From positions 12,413,307-12,477,306 of the forward strand of contig OU744450.1 in assembly GCA_916610825.1 (NCBI GenBank): DNA of 64,000 nucleotides, read 5' to 3'. The DNA is from Haliclystus octoradiatus. Lineage: Eukaryota > Cnidaria > Staurozoa > Stauromedusae > Haliclystidae. The first letter of the stretch is position 1. Each line of letters opens with the position of its first letter. The notes below the pieces were generated by a model. That model was not told the origin of the DNA. It was given only the letters and a program-made list of their open reading frames with translations, and searched no databases. The position numbers and the translations under genes are program-made. This document shows positions 36,708 through 49,535 of the stretch, one piece after another.

Positions 36708-39700
36708 TTATTGATTTGTGTGAATCGGGTCTCTTGTTCGTATGATGAGATCACGTAAGTTTTCATGTCTTGAGTATACAATGTGTGGTTGTAATTGATG
36801 TAAACAGACTTGTTGTTCTAGAAATGGCTTTAGGGTTTCGTTGATTAATAGTTGAGTTGTTTGAAAAACTGGATGGTATGGTAGGACAAGAGGTAGCCTT
36901 CATTTTACTGTGACCAAATTTTTCTTTGGAAATTTTTGGTTTTCTAGTGTTGTTTTTATTGCTCTCAATGTTATCGTAGATGGGTATCCCCTCTCCATGA
37001 AAATTGTGTATAAGAGGTATAATCGCAGGTATAGTATGGCAGGGTTCGAAATGTTTTGGTAATACCTTGCTGTTTGTGATTTAACAATCCCAATTTTAGT
37101 CTGTTCTGGGTGAAATGACTGGTATGGTAGAAGGTTATTGGTGTCTGTTGGTTTTGTGTGGAGATCTGTTAACAGGGCGTCATCCTCAATGTAAATTTTA
37201 AGGTCTAGAAATGCTATTTGGCTTGTGGAAGATTCCATGGTAAAATTTATGGTACTACAGGTGTTGTTAAGGGTCTCCACAAAGTTGTGCAGTTCGTCCG
37301 AGCTGTGTGGCCATATCATTAGGATATCATCCAAATATCTGAAATAAATTAGCGGTGATAGTGGATGCTGGTCTAGGGCTTTCTTTTCAAGAACATGCAT
37401 AAATATGTCTGCATATGCAGGAGCCATTCTTGTGCCCATTGCAGTTCCTCTGAGTTGTAGGTAGAACTTGTCGTTATATTGAAAATAGTTTGTGGTAAGT
37501 ATTCTTTGAATCATTGCTAGTAAGGTTCGTTGTGGTGGTCCATTGTACGCATGTAGGTTCTCATTTATGAAACTTTCTACGGCTGCTAGTCCTTCTTTAT
37601 GAGGGATGTTAGTGTACAGACTTGAAACATCTAAGGTGACCAGTGTACAATTAGGTGGTAAGGTTAGTGTTTCCAGTTTGCTCAATAAGTCTGGTGTATT
37701 TTCAATGTGAGATGGAATAAGTTGCCTTAATGGGTTGATGTGGTAATCAACATAAGCTGAGAGTGGGTCTGTCAGAGCAGTACATGCAGATATGATTGGT
37801 CTTCCAGGAGCATTTTGTTTGTGAATCTTTGGAAGGATGTAGAATTGAGGGTTCCCATTTCCAGGATCAATTTTAAGTAGATCTAGTGCTTTGTCATCAA
37901 TCAGGTTGTTCTTGTGTAGATTTTCGTAGAATGTGTGTAATTCTTTTTTGAACCGTGGTCGAGGGTTTTCTTTCAAATGGTAGTAGGTGGTTGTGTCTGC
38001 TAGATGTGTCATCACACATTCGGTATATTGTGATAAGGTTAAAATTGTGAGGGCGCCTCCTTTGTCAGCTTGTTTGATGATGAGGTTATGTTCCTGTTGT
38101 AGATTCTTTAGTTGATTTATTATGTGGTGATTGGTTTGTTCGGTAGAAGTAATATGGTTTGTAAGTAGCAAATCTTTCTTGAATTGTTTGAGAAATCGTT
38201 CTACGTTGGCTGGTAATTTCCTTCCTCTTGGTTTGGTTATGTGGTCATCCCAGGCGTTAGCAATCGGGTGTTGAAATTTCCGGATAAGGTGTTGGAGTTC
38301 ATGTGTTGCATTACTATTACTATAGCTGTTTTTAAAATAATGTGTGCGTATTTGGTTGTCCATCTTTTCAAAAACTTCTTGAAGGTACATATTCGGATAG
38401 AGCTCCGTTGGTTCAAGACAGAAGTTTGGTCCCATGTTGAGGAGATTCATTATTTGTGTCGGCAAGTTTATGCTGCTAAGGTTTACGACTCGAGGTGGGA
38501 CAAGTTGATTCAATAGGCTTTTGGTTTTATTGAGGTCTTGCTCGTGATGGATGAAATCCGTATCTTGGAGAAGTTTGTAGATTTCTTTCAGTGCCTTGTG
38601 TGTAGGTGATGAGAGCTGAAGTTGGTAGTTTTCAAAGGTTTGTTCAAAGTAATGTAAGAAGTTCTTGAATGAACAGGTTGTCTTTCCTTCAAGGTTATTG
38701 GTATTCAGATTGGTTTTGTTCTCGATAATTGGTTCATTAATTGGTTTGATAAGTGGAGGTATTACTTGATTGGCAGATGTTAATAGTATTAGTTGTGATG
38801 GTGGTTGAGATTCGTTTTGTTGCTATCTCCGGTTGTAGTTGTTACTTTGATTCTAGCTTGTGCCTGGAGGTGTACTTTGGTCTCGGTTGTTGTTGCTGTT
38901 CTGACGGTTAGTGGGTGCTTGATTTCTAGAGTTTCTTTGGTGTCTTGAGTCATGGGACAGGTCTCTAGTGTGGTTCCTAGTATCCTGTCCGGACTCATGT
39001 GAGGTTGATCGACGCCTTGAGTCTCGAGACGGGCTCCTGGTTTGGGATCCGCGCCTCAAATCTTCGTTTGATGATTGATGTCTGTTAGGGTCAGGGCTGG
39101 TATAGCGTTTCCTGTCCCTTGACTGTCTTTTTGTTGAGGTTGATGGTCTTTTGCGGTTCTCTGGTGCCATCAAAGGTGTTGGTAATGATGTTGGTTGGCC
39201 GGTAGTAGAATCTTTTTGAGACTCCAACCTAATCATTACGTTTAGCTTGGTATGTTTGGATTTCAGGTTTTTCTTTATGGATGGGAATAATATGCACCAT
39301 GCTTTGTTGATTATTTTTGTAAGTGCTACTTTATCGCCGATTGGTCTTTCCGGGTGCAGATAACTGACTGAGAAATGGTCTACTAGCGATGGTAGGTTTT
39401 GCTTTGTAGAGTCAATCTGCAACTGGTTAATTGTTTTGAGGTAAGACATGGTTAGGTCTTTTCGTTTTGTTAGGTATTTGGTTTTTATTCTATCAGATAG
39501 TGCGCTTGATGGTTTTGCCACGCGTATTTCTTCATATCCAAGAAGAATGTCCTTGGTTTGACACTCTTTTAGGAAGTTTAACTGCAGAATTTCTAGTAAG
39601 ATCATTTCCAGATGATCAACAAAGTTCCGGAATTGGTTTGATTTTACATGGTTGTTGATATCTTTCGGTGGTTCACAACTGTCAATACCGTCTTGTGGTA

Positions 39701-40211
39701 AAGATAAAAGGTTCAAGACGGTAAGGAAGAATTGAATAACGGTCTGGTAGGTTGGCGTCGGGTTACCTGTGTCGATTAATGTTTTGATCAGGAAGTCATC
39801 TGGTAGTAGCTGTTGTCCTTTTCGAGGTTGGTTCGGTAGTGGACATGGTGTGTCTACTTCCATTGGTTCCGATATATCCGTTGAGGTGACAGTTGGCGTT
39901 GGTAGCATGTTTGTGGTGATCGTTGCGGTTGGTGGTGGTGGTGTTTGTGGTTGTATGTCTGGTTTTGTTGCCTTGGCCATGGTTGTAAGGCGAGGTAAAT
40001 ACCTTTGTGATTATGGTATCTCAACAGCTAAAGGGTTAATCATGATATATTGGGTTGTTGATGTTGGTGTCGTTGTTGATGCGGTTGAGGTGATGGTGGT
40101 TGATGTTGTTTCAGAGGTACAGATATCTCTATCAGGTACTTCCTGAAGTAGAGCATTCTCTTCCTCGTCGTCCTGTGTGAAACTCACGGTGTTGATGATT
40201 GAGTTTGCCAT
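36708..40211 (-). pseudogene. Penelope-like polyprotein with four in-frame stops
   Basis: From ATG 40211 (MANSIINTVSF) to TAA 36708 there are 1168 codons in one frame without a frameshift, interrupted by TAA (40011-40013), TAG (38853-38855), TAG (38823-38825) and TGA (36900-36902). The first third is Pro/Thr-rich then Arg/Ser-rich (…RDSRRRSTSHESGQD…) and is not recognised. The reverse transcriptase follows, with QADKGGALTIL, YILPKIHK, RPIISA, SLYTNIPHKEG, GTAMGTRMAPAYADIF and catalytic FRYLDDILMIW. After the TGA comes LVLPYHPVF … NLRDLIIRTRDP, the thumb segment of Penelope-like enzymes. A well-placed alternative start (ACCATGG) is at 39980. All four stops could come from C-to-T changes (CAA, CAG, CAG, CGA). 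Confidence 0.8.
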
Positions 40212-40289
40212 TCTGAGTATAATGATAATATGATATGATTGGTATGTGGAATTGGTGATGTCAAGTAGGTATAATAAAATACATTGTAA

Positions 40290-40880
40290 TATTGAATTGC
40301 AGTCAATAGTAGAGGTACGACATGATTGAAAAGTTTGCAGAATGAATGGTACAATAAGGTTTGCCAAAAAGATCCATTAGTCATAGTCCTATGCTAGGCT
40401 GGTATGCCCAAATATAGTGGAGTGTGATTGATAATAAGAGAATATTATTGAAGTAACTTTCCTTTGGTTATGAAACTAGGTTAAATTGAATTGTCAATAG
40501 TAGAGGTACTACATAATTGACAAATTTACAGAATGAGTGGTACAATTAGGTTTGTCAAATGATCCATTAGTCATACTCCTATGCTAGGCTGGTATGCCCA
40601 AATATAGTGGAGTGTGATTGATAATAAGAGAATATTATTGAAGTAACTTTCCTTTGGTTATGAAACTAGGTTAAATTGAATTGTCAATAGTAGAGGTACT
40701 ACATAATTGACAAATTTACAGAATGAGTGGTACAATGAGGTTGTCAAATGATCCATTAGTCATACTCCTCGACAGGGCTGGTATGCCCAAATATGGTGGA
40801 GTGTGATTGATAATAAGAGAAATACCATCAAGATAGTTTTCTTTTTGGTTATGAAACTATGTTGCTCCAACTGAAAGTTG
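40290..40880. repeat. 190 bp tandem repeat, about three copies
   Basis: The segment containing GGCTGGTATGCCC recurs at about 40397, 40587 and 40776 (spacing 190 and 189), with a more diverged partial copy from 40290. It lies just upstream of the Penelope-like coding region and may be its 5' region. Confidence 0.85.
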
Positions 40881-40955
40881 CTAGATTGGTAGATGTCTGG
40901 TAAGCTATTTTTTGGGACTGGTTGGGTATAAGGGTAGCCAAGAGTTAAGTCATGT

Positions 40956-41667
40956 TTTGTTTCTACTTATTCTATTTATCCACTCTCGACATCCTTATTG
41001 GGAGAGTTTGGGGTTCTTTTGATGTAAATTGTTCTTGGTTAGTATCAATTAATGTTGTAAATTTTCAATTTCAGGAGAGGTCAACTGCGTAGCCTCCAGA
41101 TGTCGCTATGGTGTATTTAAAATAAATGTGGCTATGTGTGTCATTACTTGGGTCTGTTCTAAATTAGTTTATGATAGATTACTCTATTGATTTTAAGATT
41201 ATTGATTTCATAATATTTACTGGTTTTATTTGATCATTATTAATTGGAGTGTGTCCTGTTCCAAATACATCACTTGGTATAAACTATTAGTCAACTAATG
41301 TTAATTTGGTTCATATTTACTTGTATTTGGAATGATAATTATATAATATTTGAAATGATAATTATATAATATTTGAAATGAAGATCCATGTACCTTTCTG
41401 GTACAGTTGTTATGAATGTATGTGGTCACATTTTTCAAAGTTACAGTTCTTTGTTGCCCTTCCAGTAGATTGACATAATTTTCTATTGTGTTGTTGTTTT
41501 ATGTCCAAAAATTTTTTTAGGGGCTGTTTCAGAGGGGGGTGGTTGTCGTAAATTTTCAAAAAATCCCCCATTAATAGAGAGACCATTCCATAATTCCCAC
41601 TATTTTTTTAAAAAATGGCGAGAGATTTCCTTCAGCTTAACATTGATTATTTGGCTGTTTATGGATT
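40956..41667 (+). repeat. Partial Mutator-like unit (tail only)
   Basis: Identical in content to 33849-34559 and 43978-44689. It joins the Penelope-like flank on the left and the next full unit on the right. Confidence 0.9.
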
Positions 41668-44600
41668 CGCATGTGCTGTATTTCACAATGCATTGACTAA
41701 ATACCTATCAAATGACACCAAAAAGCTTCAGAACTTCATGAACAGTTCATGAACATTTTTTTGTTGGTTCAAGAACAGTTCATGAACAGTCACAAAGAGT
41801 TCATGAACACTTCATGAACCGGTTCATGAACTTTTGGGCAATTTCACGTTCATGAACTCATGAACTTTTTTTCGCAGGGATAATCCTTGTATCGATTTTA
41901 ATAGTAATTTTAATCCTGATAATGTAAATATTAAATAAATGTAAAGAAAATTGTAATTCAGCCTCACGGCTGCAAAATTTGTACTCAATAAACAATCTAT
42001 CTAATCTATTCCATATAAATTGATACAGCCAAATTTTACTGAACTTCAGATCGGATCATATCTGATCGATTGTGATTCATATCCCTCAAAGGTCAACTCA
42101 GCCTTGACTTTATCTGAAACATCAAATGAGTACCATCTAAGGATGACGGATGGAATGGCTCTTAAATTTGCATTGTGAATAGCTGCGGCGCATCGTTGCG
42201 CATTGACAATCGAGACCTATCTGCTATGAAATCTGTTGAAATTGATCTGCAGTGCCGCGGCTGAGATCAACAAACAGCGTTCAAAACCATTGCTCGCAGC
42301 AAAAAAATTTAGAAATAGAGGAGTGGTACGGGTGTCTTCAGTAGGGCCGCACTGTCATTACTTTTACAGCCAAATGTATCTCCATTGGTACAAGTAACTT
42401 GCATGCTGAACGAAAAAAATTCGAAATTATAGTACTGGTAAAAATATTTATGAATCGCTTGTCCAACTATTTTTTGTGAATTGCATTAAAAAACACACTA
42501 TAATCAAATCCCTAAACCTTAATTTGATGTGAACATTTTTCACATTAATTTCTTTTCACGATCATCACAAGCATCATTTAGCCTTCGTCAACATGAAATG
42601 TAAATTACCGTGATAATTGACAATGAAGTTGAATTTGAAAGCGAAGCTGTCTAAAAACTGTCCATAATGTGAGGTTCTTTTTCTATACCATGGCCCATCA
42701 TTACAGGCATCACCGTCACAGCAGTGTAATCCTTTGAATTACAATCCCATCGACAATAACACCAGTCTACCGCACCTTCTGCATGTACGAATACCTGTAG
42801 TTCACGGCATGATCAATCAGACCCTTTAAAACATGCTGCCTCGCAACAAATAACATTTGTACATTTAGCAGCACCATCAACCCAGAATTAACAGGATAAA
42901 TATCAAGAGAATAGACAAAGTTTACTTCAAAAAACAAAAAATAACAGTGAAGTTAGTGCAAGTCAACTAAAACATCATTTAAAATTAACAATGTTGATTT
43001 TATAGAAGAAGTGAATTTTCAAGTTTTAGCAATCAACAAAATGCTGATTTGCTACCAAACCCGGTGCTTCACATGAACTGCCCTGGTAGCAATATTTAAA
43101 GCCCTCACCTTTAACACAAGGATGAAATCCTTCAATGAAATTATCGGTACGGAGCAGATCTACAAATCTGCCTTTATCCACAAGCAGACATTGTTCAACC
43201 AATATTCGAATGGCCAGCATCAGTTCAAATGGAAGGCACAAGACTTTACAGCTGGAATCAACATTATGTTCCTATAACGAAGTAATTACCCAAAAAGTGA
43301 ATATGCAGCCTGAGGTATACAACAATGCTTTCTGATGGTCACTCAAAGAGCTACCCGTATTTGGCAGATGCAAAACCATATGGAGATGATATCATTATAG
43401 TAAAAGAAGAGTGCATCAACCACGTCGAGAAGCGTCTTGGTAAAGGCTTACGTGAATGTCGAAAAAAATTTGGTTTGGGTGGTAGAGGAACAGGAAATTT
43501 GACGGAAACAGTGATTGTAAAGCTGACAAAATATTTTGGAAAAGCTATCAGGAGCAATACCAACAGTGTGGTGGCTATGAAAGAAGCAATATATGCCACA
43601 ATATCACACTGCAGATCTACGGATAAAAAGCCTAACTATGGAAAATGTCCTAAAGGGAAAAAGACCTGGTGCTTCTATAACAAAGCTTTATATAAAAAGG
43701 AAACTCCAAAGAAGCATGCTAAAGGATTGGGAACCTTCGTTGGCAATGAGCAATTTTGAAAAAAATACTTCCTTTATACCAACGATTGGCAAGTGACAGT
43801 CTGTTATCTCGCTGTCTATCTGGTAAAACGCAAAACGCCAACGAGAGTGTAAATGGTGTTTTATGGAGTCATTGCCCAAAAATGTCATTATTGGTTTAAA
43901 TAAACTTCAAGGATGTGTGGCAATGTCAGTATGCCAATGGAATGTTGGGATGCAAAAGTCAATGGAGGCTGCAATGGTTTGTTTCTACTTATTCTATTTA
44001 TCCACTCTCGACATCCTTATTGGGACAGTTTGGGGTTCTTTTGATGTAAATTGTTCTTAGTTAGTATCAATTAATGTTGTAAAATTTCAATTTCAGGAGA
44101 GGTCAACTGCGTAGCCTCCAGATGTCGCAATGGTGTATTTAAAATAAATGTGGCTATGTGTGTCATTACTTGGGTCTGTTCTAAATTAGTTTATGATAGA
44201 TTACTCTATTGATTTTAAGATTATTGATTTCATAATATTTACTGGTTTTACTTGATCATTATTAATTGGAGTGTGTCCTGTTCCAAATACATCACTTGGT
44301 ATAAACTATTAGTCAACTAATGTTAATTTGGTTCATATTTACTTGTATTTGGAATGATAATTATATAATATTTGAAATGATAATTATATAATATTTGAAA
44401 TGAAGATCCATGTACCTTTCTGTCACAGTTGTTATGAATGTATGTGGTCACATTTTTCAAAGTTACAGTTCTTTGTTGCCCTTCCAGTAGATTGACATAA
44501 TTTTCTATTGTGTTGTTGTTTTATGTCCAAAAATATTTTTAGGGGCCGTTTCAGAGGGGGGTGATTGTCGTAAATTTTCAAAAAATCCCCCATTAATAGA

Positions 44601-44689
44601 GAGACCATTCCATAATTCCCACTATTTTTTTAAAAAATGGCGAGAGATTTCCTTCAGCTTAACATTGATTATTTGGCTGTTTATGGATT
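41668..44689 (+). repeat. Mutator-like unit B (3.02 kb)
   Basis: Complete unit from CGCATGTGCTG to TTTATGGATT, directly followed by unit C at a period of 3022 bp. It contains the palindrome cluster, LINE-like tail (41930-42010), the full SINE body (42045-42365) and the transposase remnant. Confidence 0.92.
43309..43977 (+). pseudogene. Mutator-like transposase remnant, copy B
   Basis: Same structure and same two frame breaks as copy A. It differs in the motif DGHSK where the others have DGDSK, losing an Asp that is conserved in the family and may be catalytic. The sequence stops at 43977 where the tail begins. Confidence 0.8.
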
Positions 44690-47000
44690 CGCATGTGCTG
44701 CATTTCACAATGCATTGACTAAATACCTATCAAATGACATTAAAAAGCTTCAGAACTTCATGAACAGTTCATGAACATTTTTTTGTTGGTTCAAGAACAG
44801 TCCATGAACAGTCACAAAGAGTTCATGAACACTTCATGAACCGGTTCATGAACTTTTGGGCAATTTCACGTTCATGAACTCATGAACTTTTTTCGCAGGG
44901 ATAATCCTTGTATCGATTTTAATAGTAATTTTAATCCTGATAATGTAAATATTAAATAAATGTAAAGAAAATTGTAATTCAGCCTCACGGCTGCAAAATT
45001 TGTACTCAATAAACAATCTATCTAATCTATTCCATATAAATTGATACAGCCAAATTTTACTGAACTTCAGATCGGATCATATCTGATCGATTGTGGTTCA
45101 TATCCCTCAAAGGTCAACTCAGCCTTGACTTTATCTGAAACATCAAATGAGTACCATCTAAGGATGACGGATGGAATGGTTCTTAAATTTGCATTGTGAA
45201 TAGCTGCGGCGCATCGTTGCGCATTGACAATCGAGACCTATCTGCTATGAAATCTGTTGAAATTGATCTGCAGTGCCGCGGCTGAGATCAACAAACAGCG
45301 TTCAAAACCATTGCTCGCAGCAAATAAAATTAGAAATAGAGGAGTGGTACGGGTGTCTTCAGTAGGGCCGCACTGTCATTACTTTTACAGCCAAATGTAT
45401 CTCCATTGGTACAAGTAACTTGCATGCTGAACGAAAAAAATTCGAAATTATAGTACTGGTAAAAATATTTATGAATCGCTTGTCCAACTATTTTTTGTGA
45501 ATTGCATTAAAAAACACACTATAATCAAATCCCTAAACCTTAATTTGATGTGAACATTTTTCACATTAATTTCTTTTCACGATCATCACAAGCATCATTT
45601 AGCCTTCGTCAACATGAAATGTAAATTACCGTGATAATTGACAATGGAGTTGAATTTGAAAGCGAAGCTGTCTAAAAACTGTCCATAATGTGAGGTTCTT
45701 TTTCTATACCATTGCCCATCATTACAGGCATCACCGTCACAGCAGTGTTATCCTTTGAATTACAATCCCATCGACAATAACACCAGTCTACCGCACCTTC
45801 TGCATGTACGAATACCTGTAGTTCACGGCATGATCAGTCAGACCCTTTAAAACATGCTGCCTCGCAACAAATAACACTTGTACATTTAGCAACACCATCA
45901 ACCCAGAATTAACAGGATAAATATCAAGAGAATAGACAAAGTTTACTTCAAAAAACAAAAAATAACAGTGAAGTTAGTGCAAGTCAACTAAAACATCATT
46001 TAAAATTAACAATGTTGATTTTATAGAAGAAGTGGATTTTCAAGTTTTAGCAATCAACAAAATGCTGATTTGCTAACAAACCCGGTGCTTCACATGAACT
46101 GCCCTGGTAGCAATATTTAAAGCCCTCACCGTTAACACAAAGGATGAAATTCTTTAATGAAATTACCGGTACGGAGCAGATCTACAAATCTGCCTTTATC
46201 CACAAGCAGACATTGTTCAACCAATATTTGAATGGCCAGCATCAGTTCAAATGGAAGGCACAAGACTTTACAGCTGGAATCAACATTATGTTCCTATAAC
46301 GAAGTAATTACCCAAAAAGTGAATATGCAGCCTGAGGTATACAACAATGCTTTCTGATGGTGACTCAAAGAGCTACCCGTATTTGGCAGATGCAAAACCA
46401 TATGGAGATGATATCATTATAGTAAAAGAAGAGTGCATCAACCACGTTGAGAAGCGTCTTGGTAAAGGCTTACGTGAATGTCGAAAAAAATTTGGTTTGG
46501 GTGGTAGAGGAACAGGAAATTTGACGGAAACAGTGATTGTAAAGCTGACAAAATATTTTGGAAAAGCTATCAGGAGCAATACCAACAGTGTGGTGGCTAT
46601 GAAAGAAGCAATATATGCCACAATATCACACTGCAGATCTACGGATAAAAAGCCTAACTATGGAAAATGTCCTAAAGGGAAAAAGACCTGGTGCTTCTAT
46701 AACAAAGCTTTATATAAAAAGGAAACTCCAAAGAAGCATGCTAAAGGATTGGGAACCTTCGTTGGCAATGAGCAATTTTGAAAAAAATACTTCCTTTATA
46801 CCAACGATTGGCAAGTGACAGTCTGTTATCTCGCTGTCTATCTGGTAAAACGCAAAACGCCAACGAGAGTGTAAATGGTGTTTTATGGAGTCATTGCCCA
46901 AAAATGTCATTATTGGTTTAAATAAACTTCAAGGATGTGTGGCAATGTCAGTATGCCAATGGAATGTTGGGATGCAAATGTCAATGGAGGCTGCCATGGT
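44690..47000 (+). repeat. Mutator-like unit C
   Basis: Third unit. Unlike A and B it does not switch to the tail at the end of the remnant but continues into what looks like the original 3' end of the transposase gene. Confidence 0.9.
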
Positions 47001-47149
47001 TGTTCTTGGTACCCCCACCTGGTCCGAGGACAAGAGCAATGACATCACTTTGTGACAAATCTAGAATCTCACAGAGTAAAAGACGAGCGTCAAAGAAGTT
47101 CAACCTGAGAAGACAGCAGAGGAAGTTGGCCAAAATAACAGCTGAGTAG
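46331..47149 (+). pseudogene. Mutator-like transposase remnant, copy C, with 3' end
   Basis: Same frame breaks as copies A and B up to 46986. It then continues, again with a frame change, to LCDKSRISQSKRRASKKFNL followed by RRQQRKLAKITAE and a stop at 47149: a basic C-terminus like those of Mutator-type transposases. This copy shows what A and B lost at the tail junction. Confidence 0.75.
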
Positions 47150-48351
47150 AAGAGAACGCAAAAGGAAGGGCCCACATATGTACCTCGAGGTTTTTAGTTG
47201 ATGCTGTTTAGTCATTTGAGATAAAAAAATTTGACTTTTAAGCTAATTTCAAGAGTTAATTTTATTTACTACATATTTCTTTATAAAAAAAATATTTTAT
47301 AAGCTATAGCTCTCACATTTTGTACAGTATATCGTTATACTACAGTGAAAACTCTGTCCATATTTTTTTGTCATTTGCTGTAACTTGAGATATCCATGTT
47401 TTGTGATTGACGATGTCATAAAACTGACATTGACGGCTACATATAATTTCAATTGATACATAAGTGGAATATTTAATTTGAATATTCCATGCTCGAAGAT
47501 TGTTTTGAGTCATTAATTGATCAAATTTTGCATTGGCATTTTTTAAAATTGTGATCATGAAAAAAACATTATTTATGACGTCATCACCGAGCATTATTCT
47601 ATTTTAAGAACAAAATTTTCCAAAAAAAAATAGATTAGTGAGGTCCCATCCCCAACACGCACAATTATGCCAAATTTCATATTAATTCCATTTAAGATAG
47701 AACAAATGGTTTTAAGCCTAAGCATTGGATAATTCTCCAATCAATAGCGATGAAGAGTAACTTTAATTTTGAACTTTCTTATTTAATAACTCACATGTTT
47801 TGTTTTTATTTGCTTGAATAATTTTTGAAGAAATTCAACATTTTATAGCTCTGCTACTGGACTGGACGCGATTTGACAAACTGGTAGACGTTGAGATCAC
47901 CTGCGCGCGCATGTGCCGTAATATATCAAATGCGGTCCCTGTTCTCTGATTGTGCGGCCAAGGCCTAACACACAAGTTATTTGAACAAAATGGCGATTAG
48001 AGGCAGAAGTAAAACAAAGGAACCCTCTGATTTATGTAGCAGAAAACTTCACACTTTCTATATCTTCATGAACATTCAAGACTTGATTGAATTTCACAAT
48101 ATCCCGTTTACTAGTCATCCCTGACCCTCCTCCAAGCACCTTGGAGGGTAAGGTTTGGTGGTGTCAGGTCTGCTATTGGTCAACCAGCTATTGTGTTCTG
48201 CTGCCAACCTCCCACAACCAAGCACCTAGGCCAAATTATTGTGATGTTAAGGATTCGAGATAAAGGGCTTAACTTTTGAAAAACAAGGTCAAAAAAATGT
48301 TACCCCTTTTTCATCAATCAAATCTAGCTTACCAACCCCAATCTCCTAACC
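47150..48351. other. TMEM120 intron, no gene seen
   Basis: AT-rich except for 47880-48000, which is richer in GC (GCGCGCGCATGTG). A small hairpin CCTCCAAG/CTTGGAGG sits near 48130-48150. No coding motifs. Confidence 0.4.
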
Positions 48352-48620
48352 CCGATTGAGTGTTGAGGGTTGGCTGGACCCGCCTGAAATTTATGAAATT
48401 ATGAAATGCTTGCAATCAGGCGGATCAAGCCAACACTCAACACGCAATCGGATTCTATAAATTCCCAGTTGTTTGTTTAATTTCCGTTTAAATGTATTTG
48501 ATAGTTTCCTTTGTAAACTAAAACTCTATATATTTGTGATTTTTAATTTGTATTTATATACCTGATGATGCCATGAAGATATGGTATGGCGAATTGTTGT
48601 GAAATCCCGAGTTTTTATCG
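48352..48620 (+). repeat. Inverted repeat and hammerhead-like tail
   Basis: Positions 48352-48387 and 48416-48451 form a 36 bp inverted repeat with four mismatches. About 110 bp further, 48563-48600 reads CTGATGA, a GCCAT/ATGGC stem, then GAAT instead of GAAA; it resembles the terminal regions of Penelope-like elements. Confidence 0.4.
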
Positions 48621-48977
48621 CTATCATTTGTTATTATGATTATTACTGTATTATCATTATGAATTGAAGCACACCAATGTGTATTTGTGCCAAGTGGACA
48701 GATTCAATGGCTCTCATCTGCATATCAACCATATCGACAACATTCAAAATGTTCGTAGAAAATAGAATAGTGCAATCAAGGAACATTTGCTGCGACTTTA
48801 TATAGATGCAGTAAAATGTTTATTTGCGCCAGAATTTACCACAACGATGATTGATGAATATCAATTTCTACTTCAAAGTGTACACCATAGATAAATGGAT
48901 TCAAATAACCCGGAAGTGTAAGCATCATTAACTTTTTGAAACTTGAATACAGTATATCTAGATTTGGCAAAGATTGT

Positions 48978-49535
48978 CTCAGGGTAGGTTAGGGGTGGTG
49001 GGTCCGATTAATCGATTATGTTTTCATGGATCGATTATGAAATTGTGAAGCGATAAGTCGTAATAAAAAGTTTCTGTTTCTTTAGCGTATTTTTGAACAA
49101 TAAAATAGTTTATTATTTATATTGTGTTCTGTTCTTACTAAATGTAGATCTTATTTATTGAAAACAAAGCTAACGTGTTCGAAAACATGTGAGGGGGAGA
49201 ACAGTTTATTTTAATTCAAATCATTCGACACAGACATTAACACAATCTATTTTGGAATAATCAATACTTTCATCATTGATTCAGTATTTGCATGTTATTC
49301 TATTCTTCCAATGAAGAAAATGAGATCAAAATATGCTAGCGCTTACGAAAAACAAAAAGACGCGACTAATAAAATACATCTTGAAATACAATTTAACATA
49401 ATGAAATTCTCACAACTTTCAACCGCTGATGACGCAAAAAATCGGAATTTGTTTTGAACAATTAATCGATTCTGAATCGATTCTTGTTGGCGATTAATCA
49501 ATTCCGAAAGAAAACGAATCAACCCAACCCTAGGG
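48978..49535. mobile_element. Possible hAT-type MITE, about 560 bp
   Basis: The ends are related in inverted orientation: CAGGGTAGGTTAGGGG … GATTAATCGATT on the left and TAGGGTTGGGTTGATT … GATTAATCG on the minus strand at the right. No clear target duplication and no coding sequence. Confidence 0.4.

Larger units (their letters stand above)
35996..40880 (-). mobile_element. Penelope-like element lacking a GIY-YIG domain
   Basis: On the minus strand: tandem 190 bp repeats (40880-40290), a 3.5 kb single-frame coding region (40211-36708) with four in-frame stops, and a 3' region containing a hammerhead-like motif (36008-36050). The reverse transcriptase is of the Penelope type. No GIY-YIG endonuclease motif follows the conserved post-RT segment, and none was seen before the RT. 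The limits are approximate; no target duplication was defined. Confidence 0.75.

Noticed and set aside
39769-40146. Plus-strand frame over the Penelope-like N-terminal region
   Set aside because: It is the antisense of the Pro/Thr-rich coding region; Gly/Val-rich translation is expected from that.
43026-43241. Minus-strand frame opposite the Mutator-like unit
   Set aside because: It is not open in all three copies of the unit and has no recognised motif.
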